This document shows positions 44,360 through 54,082 of a stretch of 64,000 nucleotides of DNA, piece by piece. Under the pieces are notes generated by a model. It did not search any database, was not told where the DNA came from, and worked only from the letters and a program-made list of their open reading frames with translations. The stretch's first letter is position 1. Each line of letters opens with the position of its first letter. Source of the stretch: Psychrobium sp. MM17-31 (GTDB taxonomy: Bacteria > Pseudomonadota > Gammaproteobacteria > Enterobacterales > Psychrobiaceae); NCBI RefSeq assembly GCF_022347785.1, contig NZ_JAKRGA010000005.1, forward strand, positions 62,001 through 126,000, written 5' to 3'. Position numbers and translations under genes: made by a program.

Positions 44360-45352
44360 TCACAATTGATTTTCTGGTTCAATTTCATAGACATGGCGCA
44401 TTACAGAACCATAAGCTCCCAGCCATCCCAAGCCAGAACTCAGTGCGATCAAGATCAAAAATTCACTAAAACTCAATCCACTAAGGGTTAATTCCGAGCC
44501 TAATTGATTTGCTAATCCCACCAATGCACCTTCAACCCACCATAGGATCAACGACACACAAACCCAAGCAATCAACCCACCAATCAACCCATACCAAATG
44601 CCAGTGTAAAGAAATGGGCGGCGGATAAAGTCATTAGTCGCGCCCACCAGTTTTAACACTTCGATTTCTTCGCGGCGATTCAAGATGGATAAACGAATGG
44701 TATTGGCAATTACCAATGCCACCGCAAGCAACAGTAAAACGCCCAATGCTAATGCCGCATCATCTAGCAGGTTTACAATAGCAGTAAGTTTCTCAAGCCA
44801 AGTGACATCAAGCTTACCAAAGGCGATTTCAGGCTGTTGCTGCAGTTTTTCTAGTAGCTCACGAGCACCTTCAGGACTAGAGTATTGCTTAGTTGGCACT
44901 ACTAAGATCACCGAAGGCAATGGATTTTTATCGAGATAAGATAGCGCATCACCAAAACCAGATAAGGTCTTAAATTCTTCTAGCGCGTCTTCCGCGCCAA
45001 TGTAAGTTACCTTACTCACTTGCTCATACAAACCAATACGACGCAGTACGTTCTTAGTTTGATTTTCGTTAATACCTTCTTTCATAAACAAGGTGATTTC
45101 GGCAGCGCTATCCCAACTGCCACGTAGCTGCTGACCGTTTTTCATCAGTAGATGCAGCGCAGTCGGTAACGCCAAGCTCACACCTAGCACAGCCATCGTT
45201 AACAAAGACGAAATTGGCATTCGCCACAGCTCTCCTATGCTCGCTAAAGCCTGCTGTAAATGACGAATGAAATACATCACCAAACGGTGACCGGGATTGC
45301 TTTTGGTTGCGCCCGGCGATTTACGCTGACTAAATAACAGGCTCAAATTCAC
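44360..45352 (-). CDS. ftsX: FtsX, cell-division ABC-type membrane protein
   Basis: 330 residues, four membrane helices with a periplasmic loop after the first (about 80-190) containing AEITLFMKEGINENQTKNVL. The NRREEIEVLKLVGATNDFIR signature follows helix 2. With FtsE it controls septal hydrolases through EnvC. Overlaps ftsE by 23 nt. Confidence 0.95.
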   Translation of the reverse strand: MNLSLLFSQRKSPGATKSNPGHRLVMYFIRHLQQALASIGELWRMPISSLLTMAVLGVSLALPTALHLLMKNGQQLRGSWDSAAEITLFMKEGINENQTKNVLRRIGLYEQVSKVTYIGAEDALEEFKTLSGFGDALSYLDKNPLPSVILVVPTKQYSSPEGARELLEKLQQQPEIAFGKLDVTWLEKLTAIVNLLDDAALALGVLLLLAVALVIANTIRLSILNRREEIEVLKLVGATNDFIRRPFLYTGIWYGLIGGLIAWVCVSLILWWVEGALVGLANQLGSELTLSGLSFSEFLILIALSSGLGWLGAYGSVMRHVYEIEPENQL

Positions 45353-46034
45353 TCTCCCTTAAATCTGATGATGACAATCCATCTTGAATCATTTGTCCTT
45401 GACGCAGGGTAAAGGTGTGATACTTCATGCGTGCTATAAGTCCCAAATCATGAGTCGCAATCATTACGGCTACGCCAACGGAATTGAGATCTTCAAACAC
45501 CTTGAGGATTTCTACCGACAAATGGGGATCTAGGTTACCCGTCGGCTCATCTGCCAATAACAACGGCGGCTTATTAACGATAGCGCGAGCAATACCTACA
45601 CGTTGTAATTCACCACCAGAGAGTGAACTTGGCATGTTGTTTACTTTAGATAGCAAGCCAACCTTATCTAAGGCAGCAGCAACGCGGCGTTTAATATCAG
45701 ATAGGTGATAACCTTCGATAATGAGTGGCAGAGCAACGTTATTAAAAACACTGCGATCCATTAACAAGCGGTGATTTTGGAAGATCATGCCGATATCGCG
45801 ACGCGCGTATGGCACTTGCTTTTTGGTGATTTTATTGAGGTTGTGACCATTGATGAACACCTGACCCGACGTCGGGCGTTCCATCATAGCAATCAGCTTT
45901 AGCAGAGTACTTTTACCAGCACCTGAATGACCAGTTAAGAACGCCATTTCTCCCGGTTGAAGATGAAAATTAACCCGATTCAAGGCTTGTTGCCCGCCGG
46001 GATAGACCTTGGTTACATCTTCAAACCGAATCAT
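45330..46034 (-). CDS. ftsE: FtsE, cell-division ABC-type ATPase
   Basis: 234 residues. Walker [13 protein letters not shown], signature [16 protein letters not shown], Walker [13 protein letters not shown], switch His in ATHDLGL. Works with FtsX. Lies between ftsY and ftsX. Confidence 0.97.
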   Translation of the reverse strand: MIRFEDVTKVYPGGQQALNRVNFHLQPGEMAFLTGHSGAGKSTLLKLIAMMERPTSGQVFINGHNLNKITKKQVPYARRDIGMIFQNHRLLMDRSVFNNVALPLIIEGYHLSDIKRRVAAALDKVGLLSKVNNMPSSLSGGELQRVGIARAIVNKPPLLLADEPTGNLDPHLSVEILKVFEDLNSVGVAVMIATHDLGLIARMKYHTFTLRQGQMIQDGLSSSDLRESEFEPVI

Positions 46035-46063
46035 TTAGCGCTCTCTTTTTTTATTATTAGAAT

Positions 46064-47560
46064 TTATTGTTCTTCGCCAGTAAACAGGGCTTCGACAAAC
46101 TCAGGACCATTAAATTCACGTAAATCGTCAATGCCTTCACCAACACCGATGTAGCGAATTGGAATCTTGTATTTATCAGCTAAGGCAAATACCACACCAC
46201 CCTTGGCTGTGCCATCTAGCTTAGTAATGGTTAAGCCTGTCACGCCCACAGCTTCATTAAATAGCTGTACTTGGCTCATGGCGTTTTGTCCTGTTCCCGC
46301 ATCAAGCGTTAACATCACTTCATGAGGAGCTGTTTCATCAAGCTTGCGCATTACGCGAACGACTTTCTTAAGCTCTTCCATTAAGTTTGATTTATTTTGT
46401 AAGCGGCCAGCCGTATCAGCGATTAACACATCAACGTTACGGGCTTTAGCAGCTTGTACGGCATCGAAGATAACTGATGCACTGTCAGCACCTGTGTGCT
46501 GCGCAATTACTTGAATATCGTTGCGCTCGCCCCACACTTGAAGCTGTTCAACCGCTGCAGCGCGGAAGGTATCACCAGCAGCTAATGCCACTTTCTTACC
46601 TTGTTGCTGGAATTTTTTCGCCAGCTTACCAATGGTTGTTGTTTTACCAACACCATTTACACCAACCATTAGAATGACGTATGGCCCATCACTTTTTTCG
46701 ATGTCTAACGGCTGAGATACTGGCTTGATCACTTCCACCATCTCTTCTTGCAATAACTTATAGAGCGCTTCACCGTCTTTAAGATCTTTACGCGATGCAC
46801 CTTGAGTTAAAGAATCGATAATCTTTAACGTGGTATCGACTCCAACGTCGGCAATTAATAGCTGCTCTTCTAATTCTTCGAATAAATCATCATCGATTTT
46901 CTTACCTTTGAATAAACCAAAGATACCACTACCGAAGTTTTGCTTAGTACGTTTAAGGCCTTCTTTTAAGCGGGCAAAGAAACCTGATTTCTTTTTCGGC
47001 TCTTCTTCCTCAGCCGCTTGCTCTGCTTCAGCTTGCGCCGCAGCTTCTTCAGCCGCCTGCTCTTTCGCTGCTTGCGCCGCAGCTTCTTCAGCCGCTTTCT
47101 CGGCAGCTGCTTGCGCCGCAGCATCTTCAGCCGCCTTCTCTGCTGCAGCTTGCGCCGCCGCTTCTTTAGCCGCTTTCTCGGCTGCCGCTTGTGCCGCAGC
47201 TTCTTCAGCCGCTTTCTCTGCTGCAGCTTGCGCCGCCGCTTCTTCAGCCGCTTCTTCAGCTGCTTTCTCTGCTGCCGCTTGTGCCGCAGCCTCTTCAGCC
47301 GCCTTCTCTGCTGCCGCTTGTGCCGCAGCCTCTTCAGCCGCCTTCTCTGCTGCCGCTTGTGCTGCAGCTTCTTCAGCCGCCTGCTCTTTCGCTGCTTGGG
47401 CTGCAGCTTCTTCAGCCGCTTTCTCTGCTGCCGCTTGTGCCGCAGCCTCTTCTGCTGCCTTTGCTTCTGCAGCTTGTTGCTCAGCTAAATTTTGCTGCTC
47501 TGCCTCTTGCTCTTTTTTACGGCCAAAACCCAACCAACCGAACATGCCTTTTTTTGCCAT
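46064..47560 (-). CDS. ftsY: FtsY, signal recognition particle receptor
   Basis: 498 residues from [20 protein letters not shown]; the longer frame to 47674 is not supported. Residues about 35-183 are an Ala/Glu repeat (acidic A domain). The NG domain begins near 200: [20 protein letters not shown] (G1), [29 protein letters not shown] and [10 protein letters not shown]. This GTPase docks SRP-ribosome complexes to SecYEG. First gene of ftsYEX, divergent from rsmD. Confidence 0.96.
   Translation of the reverse strand: MAKKGMFGWLGFGRKKEQEAEQQNLAEQQAAEAKAAEEAAAQAAAEKAAEEAAAQAAKEQAAEEAAAQAAAEKAAEEAAAQAAAEKAAEEAAAQAAAEKAAEEAAEEAAAQAAAEKAAEEAAAQAAAEKAAKEAAAQAAAEKAAEDAAAQAAAEKAAEEAAAQAAKEQAAEEAAAQAEAEQAAEEEEPKKKSGFFARLKEGLKRTKQNFGSGIFGLFKGKKIDDDLFEELEEQLLIADVGVDTTLKIIDSLTQGASRKDLKDGEALYKLLQEEMVEVIKPVSQPLDIEKSDGPYVILMVGVNGVGKTTTIGKLAKKFQQQGKKVALAAGDTFRAAAVEQLQVWGERNDIQVIAQHTGADSASVIFDAVQAAKARNVDVLIADTAGRLQNKSNLMEELKKVVRVMRKLDETAPHEVMLTLDAGTGQNAMSQVQLFNEAVGVTGLTITKLDGTAKGGVVFALADKYKIPIRYIGVGEGIDDLREFNGPEFVEALFTGEEQ
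47012..47458 (-). repeat. 39-nt coding tandem repeat in ftsY
   Basis: The 13-residue unit [13 protein letters not shown] recurs; AAAQ occurs 11 times over residues about 35-183, with variants AAKEQ, AAKEA, AAEDA and one 4-residue insertion. The DNA units are similar but not identical in codon use, so the array is both tandemly duplicated and drifting. Four to six strong opposite-strand shadow ORFs arise from it. Confidence 0.9.
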
Positions 47561-47743
47561 TATTTTGAAAACCTTATCAACATCTAATGCGATTTGAGCG
47601 TACAATAGCGCCCAAGCTGTACCCGTATTTATGGATTGGAAATTACTAAAAAGCCAAAGCGGGTATAAACCCAAGCTGTAAAACCTATAGCTTGAGTAAG
47701 AATTGGCACAGATGATAGCAAATACAAATAGATTGAGGTAGAG

Positions 47744-48316
47744 ATGGCAGCAGGAAAAGGTGGTTCAGGTCAAGTTAGGATTATCGGTGGCCAATGGCGT
47801 AGTCGAAAACTGCCTGTAACCGATGTTGAAGGCCTGCGCCCAACAACCGATCGCGTCAAAGAAACCGTCTTTAATTGGCTCGCTCCCTATGTCAGCGAAG
47901 CGCGCTGTTTAGATCTATTCGCTGGGAGCGGTGGTTTGTCTTTTGAAGCGCTATCTCGTTATGCCGACAGCGCTCTGCTGTTAGAAAAAGATCGTAACGC
48001 AGCGATGCAGCTTAAGAAAAACCTCACTACCTTAAAGTGTGACAACGGTGAAGTTAAAAACACAGACAGTATAAAATTTTTAAGCGCGTCGTCATCACAG
48101 CAATTTGATCTAGTCTTTATCGACCCACCATTTCGTAAGAACCTGCTCGAACAAAGCTGCCAATTATTAGAAAGCAACCATTGGCTGAGCGAAGATGCCG
48201 TTATCTATATCGAAATGGAATCTGAACTCGCGGGCGTTAACTTGCCAAGCAATTGGAGCTGCCTTAAAGAGAAAACCGCAGGCCAAGTGACCTTCTCATT
48301 GTGGCAACGAAACTAA
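47744..48316 (+). CDS. rsmD: RsmD, 16S rRNA (guanine-966-N2) methyltransferase
   Basis: 190 residues. GQVRIIGGQWRSRKLPV at the N-terminus, SAM motif CLDLFAGSGGLSFEALSR, catalytic VFIDPPFRKN. GAGG ribosome site. Divergent from ftsY, as is usual. Confidence 0.96.
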   Translation: MAAGKGGSGQVRIIGGQWRSRKLPVTDVEGLRPTTDRVKETVFNWLAPYVSEARCLDLFAGSGGLSFEALSRYADSALLLEKDRNAAMQLKKNLTTLKCDNGEVKNTDSIKFLSASSSQQFDLVFIDPPFRKNLLEQSCQLLESNHWLSEDAVIYIEMESELAGVNLPSNWSCLKEKTAGQVTFSLWQRN

Positions 48317-48326
48317 CTCATTTCGT

Positions 48327-50861
48327 CTAAAAGCGATAGGTCACGCCAGCGTAGTAATAAGCGCCATTAAATCCAAATGGCGCAGCGCGGCGAGAATAGT
48401 CAAACACCCCAGCCGAATTCACTAGTGTTTGGCCTTCGCTATCAACAATATACCCTTGCTCAGCTTGACCGATAATGTTGCGATCTGGTGTCACGTCAAA
48501 TAGATTATTTACGCCAGCATTAAAACTCACTGCCTGTGAATAGTGCCATGTCATTTTTACGTCTGTTAGCCACTTGGCACCGTAAGTTTGTCGCTCGTTA
48601 TTGTCTAACACCGAATACTCGCCAAAGCGGTTGGCAGAAAAATTATAAACAAAGTTATTCACAGCATAGTTCGCGGTGAGATGAAAACGATCCTTAGGCT
48701 GCCACTCTTCGATGATCGAAACCCCTTGCGCCCCGAATACGTCACTCGGTTTAATGCCGTTGAGGCCACCGGGTGAAAACTGCTCTGTCACCTCAGTGTC
48801 AGTGACATTAGCACTTACTGATAGTTGTAATTCGCCTTGACCTAACTGGGTCGTATAAGTTGCAACTGCATCAAACCCTTGCGTTTTGGTGTTAGCGCCA
48901 TTAATAAAAAACTGCGCGCCTGTCACCTTGTTTTTAGCCAATCCGCTATCGAAGATCCCACTACCTGATCCCATGCCAATTTGGTCGCTGATCACGATGC
49001 GATCATCAATAAGGATCATGTAGTAATCCAAGGTCAGCATAAAGTTATCCAAAGGCTCGAAGGCCACGCCAAAACTGAAGTTTTTCGACTTTTCTTCACT
49101 CAGCGCAGGAATACCGACATCTTTAGCCAGTTGCGAATCGTTGCGGAAAGTCCCCACTTCAACCGCCTGCCCGTCGACGAATTGGGTGCTGATGTTATTA
49201 AAATATTGCTGCTGCATCGACGGTGCTCTAAAGCCAGTGCTAAACGCGCCGCGCAACGTTGTTGTGTCGCTAACGCTATAGCGTGCCGACAGCTTTAGAT
49301 TAAAGGTGCTGCCGAAATCTTCGAAATCGTCATAACGCAGTGCCGTAATGACCAACCAATCATCGCTAACATCCCACTCTGCATCACCATACACCGAATA
49401 CACCATGCGCGATTCGTCCACTTCATTAAGCGGCGTAAAACCTGGAAATACTTGAATGCCCGCGTTGGCGCCAATTAGGCCACCATCATAATCACGCCAT
49501 GAATATTCTTCGCCCGCAGTTAATTGATAATGATCGCGACGCGCCTCAAATCCCCAAGCTACTGCGACACTTTCTCGATCCCATGTAAAATCGAGGTTCA
49601 ACGTAGAAAGCCCTAGACTTAGCTCGCCTGAATGGGCACTGGTTTGCGCAGATTGTCGTAAACCTGTATCTAAACCTTGCGCCACCAACCACGATGCATT
49701 AACGGAATTGCTTACCTGATAACTTTGACTATTTTTACCGTGACTAACAGCAGCATCAAATGCGATACCGTTGTCGAAATAGGTGCGATAGCCCACGTTA
49801 AATGAATAATCGTCATTGTCGGTAGTAATTAGTGGTAAATAGCCTTGCGGATAAAAAGCTTCGCCATCTGATAGCTGTGGATTGTTGATGACTTGATTGG
49901 CACGGCGGAAAAAACCGGCCGACTCGTTTTCCCGCTGCGACAATGTAATAAAACCGTAAAGCTCATCGTCATCCCAATCTACTGCGCCATTAACAACAGC
50001 ACTGTGGTGACGAACTTGCGCATCACCGACCCGAAAATTTTGACGCTCAAAACTGATTTCACGCGAGTCTTGCGCCACTAACACACCTGCTAATGTCGGA
50101 TGTGGCGAACAGGAAAACTGACATACGCCACTTTCACCTGCGCGATTAGTCGCACCGCGATCTCTAAATTCATAGCTAATATTTACAAAGCCATTTTCCA
50201 GTTCAATACCTTTGCTAACGCCCAACTGCCATGTTTCACCATCGCCTTCGTTCGTTTGACCATATGACAGATTGACACCACCCGGTTCACTGCCATCTTT
50301 AAGCACAATATTAATCACACCAGCAATTGCATCAGAGCCGTATTGCGCAGCAGCGCCATCGCGTAGAATTTCGATACGCTCGATCGCATCGATAGTAATG
50401 GCATTTAAATCAACGCCTGAGGTGCCGCGGCCAACAGAGGTATTAATATGAACAAGCGCTCCTTGATGGCGGCGTTTACCATTAATCAGCACCAGTGTTT
50501 GGTCTGGCCCTAATCCACGCAAAGTAGCAGGACGCACTGCATCTGTGCCATCACTAATACTAGAGCTAGAGAAATTAAATGAAGGGATCAGCGCTTGAAT
50601 CATCCGTCCAACTTCGCTGTGACCCGTAGCACGCAGCTCGGCATTACCAATAACATCAACCGCCACCGGCACATCAGATTCAGTGCGGCCAGCCACGCGA
50701 CTACCAATCACATACACCATATTAGCTGACTCATCATCAGCCACAATCATTTGATTAGCAACAGTAGGTACAGCTAAGGCCACAGAAGTCACCATGGCAA
50801 TTGGGGGTAAAATTAATTGCAGCGCACGTGATAATCGAGAAACCGAAGTCCTTTCCATCAT
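48327..50861 (-). CDS. Large TonB-dependent receptor
   Basis: 844 residues. Signal peptide near LPPIAMVTSVALAVPTVANQ. Plug domain includes VIGSRVAGRTESDVPVAVDV, RGLGPDQTLVLINGKRRHQG and IEILRDGAAAQYGSDAIAGV, the style of large receptors for organic ligands or metals. The barrel ends with YAGVTYRF. No Fur box was seen upstream, so iron is not implied. Two Met codons (50861, 50858) start it. Monocistronic, convergent with rsmD. Confidence 0.93.
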   Translation of the reverse strand: MMERTSVSRLSRALQLILPPIAMVTSVALAVPTVANQMIVADDESANMVYVIGSRVAGRTESDVPVAVDVIGNAELRATGHSEVGRMIQALIPSFNFSSSSISDGTDAVRPATLRGLGPDQTLVLINGKRRHQGALVHINTSVGRGTSGVDLNAITIDAIERIEILRDGAAAQYGSDAIAGVINIVLKDGSEPGGVNLSYGQTNEGDGETWQLGVSKGIELENGFVNISYEFRDRGATNRAGESGVCQFSCSPHPTLAGVLVAQDSREISFERQNFRVGDAQVRHHSAVVNGAVDWDDDELYGFITLSQRENESAGFFRRANQVINNPQLSDGEAFYPQGYLPLITTDNDDYSFNVGYRTYFDNGIAFDAAVSHGKNSQSYQVSNSVNASWLVAQGLDTGLRQSAQTSAHSGELSLGLSTLNLDFTWDRESVAVAWGFEARRDHYQLTAGEEYSWRDYDGGLIGANAGIQVFPGFTPLNEVDESRMVYSVYGDAEWDVSDDWLVITALRYDDFEDFGSTFNLKLSARYSVSDTTTLRGAFSTGFRAPSMQQQYFNNISTQFVDGQAVEVGTFRNDSQLAKDVGIPALSEEKSKNFSFGVAFEPLDNFMLTLDYYMILIDDRIVISDQIGMGSGSGIFDSGLAKNKVTGAQFFINGANTKTQGFDAVATYTTQLGQGELQLSVSANVTDTEVTEQFSPGGLNGIKPSDVFGAQGVSIIEEWQPKDRFHLTANYAVNNFVYNFSANRFGEYSVLDNNERQTYGAKWLTDVKMTWHYSQAVSFNAGVNNLFDVTPDRNIIGQAEQGYIVDSEGQTLVNSAGVFDYSRRAAPFGFNGAYYYAGVTYRF

Positions 50862-51139
50862 ACATCCTTGTTCAGAAATCGTCTTATAGCCGAAGAACCG
50901 AATAAACTACATCAAAGTGATTACAAAATCACCATCTACCAGACGAAAGAAGGATAAGAATTGTAATAAATTGATTATGAACAATTCAGCTCAACGTTTT
51001 GGCATAAACTATATACCAAGCAAGAAACCCGAGATAAAAAAAGCAAGTAAAAATAGCTAACCAATTGACAAATATTAACTTTGTTACTAGTGTTTCAATA
51101 GTATTTACAACCAATATGCATATAAAATACGCGCCAAAT

Positions 51140-51577
51140 ATGGAAATAAATTTTCAAGAGATTTACCAAGAATTTAAGCATTATCCTCTAAAACCATCTA
51201 TTAAAGGATGCCCCCACTGTGAACTAAAAAGCGTGAACTCTTCTCTTCACTCAAAAAGCTTAGAATCACTCTCTTGGGATGACTTTCAAGTTTTCATATT
51301 CAAGTCTATGACGACATTTGGAGATGTTGAGGATTTTAAGCATTTCTTACCTAGAATATTTGAGCTATACATTACTGACTATTGGAATGCACCTTATGAC
51401 TTTGAACTGCTCTTATCAAAGCTTACATATGCGAAATTTGAATCTTGGGAGCAACATGAAAAGAAGACAATAAAAGTCCTATATCAGAGTTGGGTAAATC
51501 AGCTACAGACTTCTGGGTTACAATCAGACTTAGAAATTCTCGAAGATATTGAGAGTGATGTTCTAAGTTTATCGTGA
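51140..51577 (+). CDS. Conserved-looking hypothetical protein with CPHC motif
   Basis: 145 residues from the internal ATG (MEINFQEIYQEF); an upstream TTG at 51065 is less likely. CPHC near residue 24 could bind zinc with other ligands. FKSMTTFGDVEDFKHFLPRI and FELYITDYWN give a recognisable helical core that I have seen in uncharacterised proteins, but no function is known to me. AT-rich, isolated, convergent with the next orphan gene; likely recently acquired. Confidence 0.6.
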   Translation: MEINFQEIYQEFKHYPLKPSIKGCPHCELKSVNSSLHSKSLESLSWDDFQVFIFKSMTTFGDVEDFKHFLPRIFELYITDYWNAPYDFELLLSKLTYAKFESWEQHEKKTIKVLYQSWVNQLQTSGLQSDLEILEDIESDVLSLS

Positions 51578-51674
51578 TTTTATAAACGTACTTATAAAGA
51601 ATCGAAACTTCAAAGCCCCATTTTTAGCATGGGTATTTTGGCCTGTTGAGAAAAGGTAACTTACTACAAAACAC

Positions 51675-52043
51675 TCAGATAAGATTTATCGTTGGTTTAA
51701 CAGTGCTTAAAACATTTAAGCACTCATTTTGTCCCTTAACTAAAAACTCGTTTAGAGCACTATGTTTTGATAAAAATCCATCTCGATGATTTTCTTGTGC
51801 TAGCCAACCCGAATCATGTATTCGTAAAAGCCAGTTATCAGTCACTGTTTTGTTTGACCAAAATTCGAGTAAATCACCTTCATCTAGACATCTAAAACCA
51901 ATGGGTTGATGAAAACAAACTTCAATACGTAAATTAGATCCTGCAGCAATCACTATTCTTAAAAAGTCTAAATCGTAATTAAGTGATTCAATATAGGTTT
52001 CGTTTCCTCTGTAGCCCATAAAATCAATAATTGAGGCTTCCAT
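51675..52043 (-). CDS. Hypothetical protein, possible immunity-type orphan
   Basis: 122 residues, no signal peptide or membrane helix. Begins MEASIIDFMGYRGNETYIES. Beta-rich pattern with conserved-looking Trp (LLEFWSNKTVTDNWLLRIHD). AT-rich and isolated, as is its convergent neighbour. Function not recognised; immunity-like size is only a guess. Confidence 0.5.
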   Translation of the reverse strand: MEASIIDFMGYRGNETYIESLNYDLDFLRIVIAAGSNLRIEVCFHQPIGFRCLDEGDLLEFWSNKTVTDNWLLRIHDSGWLAQENHRDGFLSKHSALNEFLVKGQNECLNVLSTVKPTINLI

Positions 52044-52104
52044 AGAAGTACCACGCTTTATAAAGGATTATTCATCATACTAGACTAACAAGACCTCAAA
52101 CAAA

Positions 52105-52135
52105 AATGCCGCAACTATCAGCTAGCTGCGGCATT
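52105..52135 (-). terminator. Hairpin terminator region beside the ETF-QO gene
   Basis: 9-bp stem AATGCCGCA / TGCGGCATT followed by TTTTTG on the minus strand, just after the gene ending at 52159. Confidence 0.75.
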
Positions 52136-52158
52136 ATCACTTTCAAATACGAAAACTA

Positions 52159-53808
52159 CTACATATTCGGGTAGTTCGGTCCACCAGCACCTTCTGGGGT
52201 TACCCAAGTGATGTTTTGGCTTGGATCTTTGATATCACAGGTTTTACAGTGAACACAGTTTTGACCGTTGATTTGAAAACGCTGTTCACCGTTCTCTTCA
52301 ATCACTTCATAAACACCAGCAGGACAGTAGCGCTGTGCTGGCTCCGCCCATTTTTCCATGTTGACGGTCAGTGGAATCGATGCGTCTTTAAGGGTTAAAT
52401 GACAACGCTGATCTTCTTCGTGGTTAGTATTTGATAAGAATACCGACGACAACTTATCGAAGCTCAACTTACCATCTGGTTTCGGGTAGTTAATTTCTTG
52501 TGACTCACTGGCCAGTTTTAATTGCTCGTGATCTAAGCTGTCATCTTTGAGGTTAAATGGCAGTTTACCGCCAAAGATGTTTTGATCGATCATGTTGTAA
52601 GCACCGCCCAAGGTAGTGCCAAACTTGTGCATTGCTGCGCCGAAGTTGCGTGAGTTGTATAACTCTTCGTATAACCAAGATTGTTCAAATGCCGCAGCGT
52701 ATTGGGTTAATTCGCTAGCAGCTTCTTCGCCTTTCGCTAATTCTTCGACAATAACATCGGCGGCAATCATGCCTGACTTCATCGCGGTGTGTGAACCTTT
52801 GATCTTAGCGAAGTTTAATGTACCCGCATCACAACCAATGAGTAGGCCGCCCGGGAAGCTCATTTTAGAAAGCGAGTTTAAACCGCCTTTAGCAATGGCA
52901 CGTGCACCGTAAGACACACGAGTACCGCCTTCTAAATATTTGGCGATTTCTGGATGGTGTTTATAACGTTGGAACTCATCAAACGGACTTAAATATGGAT
53001 TCGAGTAGTTAAGGTCGACGATTAAACCACATACTACTTGGTTGTCTTCGATGTGGTAAAGGAAACCACCGCCTGTCGCGCCATTGTCTAGTGGCCAACC
53101 GCCAGTGTGAACAACTTTACCTTGTTGGTGTTGCTCGGCAGGAATGGTCCACAGCTCTTTAATACCCAAACCGTAATGTTGTGGGCTACGGCCTTCGTTT
53201 AAATCGAAACGAGCTTGCAGCTCTTTACCTAAGTGACCGCGACAACCTTCGGCAAAAATGGTGTATTTAGCATGAAGTTCCATGCCCGGCATGTATGAGT
53301 CTTTTTGCTCACCACTTTCGCTAATACCCATGTCGCCAATTAAAATACCTTTAACTGACCCATCGTCATTATAAAGTGTTTCAGCAGCAGCAAAGCCAGG
53401 GAATACTTCAACGCCAAGTTGTTCAGCTTGTTCGCCCAACCAACGACACAGGTTACCAAGGCTAATAATGTAGTTGCCTTCGTTGTGCATAGTTTTCGGT
53501 ACAAAGGCGTTTGGCACTTTGGTGGCTTTAGATTCGCTACCAAATAGGAAAATGTCGTCGCCAACTACTTCGGTATTAAGCGGCGCGCCTAGTTCTTTCC
53601 AATTTGGGAATAATTCGTTTAGGGCACGAGGTTCGAATACGGCACCTGATAGGATGTGGGCACCAACTTCTGAGCCTTTTTCAACAACACATACCATGAG
53701 CTCTTGCCCTTTTTCTTGTGCTGCTTGCATTAGACGACACGCTGCTGATAGTCCAGCTGGACCACCACCTACGATGACGACGTCAAACTCCATCGATTCA
53801 CGTTCCAT
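52159..53808 (-). CDS. Electron-transfer flavoprotein-ubiquinone oxidoreductase
   Basis: 549 residues. FAD-binding VVIVGGGPAGLSAACRL at the N-terminus; HILSGAVFEPRALNELFP and GGLLIGCDAGTLNFAKIKG are ETF-QO blocks; the 4Fe-4S ligands are in CPAGVY and CVHCKTCDIKDP near the C-terminus. It passes electrons from ETF (acyl-CoA dehydrogenases) to ubiquinone at the inner membrane. AGGAG precedes the ATG by 6 nt. Confidence 0.96.
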   Translation of the reverse strand: MERESMEFDVVIVGGGPAGLSAACRLMQAAQEKGQELMVCVVEKGSEVGAHILSGAVFEPRALNELFPNWKELGAPLNTEVVGDDIFLFGSESKATKVPNAFVPKTMHNEGNYIISLGNLCRWLGEQAEQLGVEVFPGFAAAETLYNDDGSVKGILIGDMGISESGEQKDSYMPGMELHAKYTIFAEGCRGHLGKELQARFDLNEGRSPQHYGLGIKELWTIPAEQHQQGKVVHTGGWPLDNGATGGGFLYHIEDNQVVCGLIVDLNYSNPYLSPFDEFQRYKHHPEIAKYLEGGTRVSYGARAIAKGGLNSLSKMSFPGGLLIGCDAGTLNFAKIKGSHTAMKSGMIAADVIVEELAKGEEAASELTQYAAAFEQSWLYEELYNSRNFGAAMHKFGTTLGGAYNMIDQNIFGGKLPFNLKDDSLDHEQLKLASESQEINYPKPDGKLSFDKLSSVFLSNTNHEEDQRCHLTLKDASIPLTVNMEKWAEPAQRYCPAGVYEVIEENGEQRFQINGQNCVHCKTCDIKDPSQNITWVTPEGAGGPNYPNM

Positions 53809-54082
53809 ACTCTGCTCCTATTACTCTTTTATTCGTTGCTTAGTGTGCTATTTCATGTCGCTCTTTGGCGACTTATCTTGGGACAATCACTGCTACCTGG
53901 GCGAAGATTGTTCGAATATTGGCTACGAGTCTGCCAGAAAGTTTACGTGTACGTCAACTATACCTGTGATTCTTTAACCGCCAGAGAATTAAACAACCGT
54001 TTGAAACTTAGTGCAAGAAATTTTTGTTATTTGCTCAAGAAGAATTCGGGGAGATTGAACAGATGTTGATAAGTTACTGTTT

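Noticed and set aside
46830-47597. A 255-codon plus-strand ORF and two more rich in Ser/Ala or Leu/Pro/Arg
   Set aside because: Antisense of the ftsY repeat; long only because the repeat lacks stops in several frames.
47611-47680. Direct repeat CCCAAGCTGTA twice between ftsY and rsmD
   Set aside because: Only 11 nt and no matching regulator or promoter geometry; may be chance.
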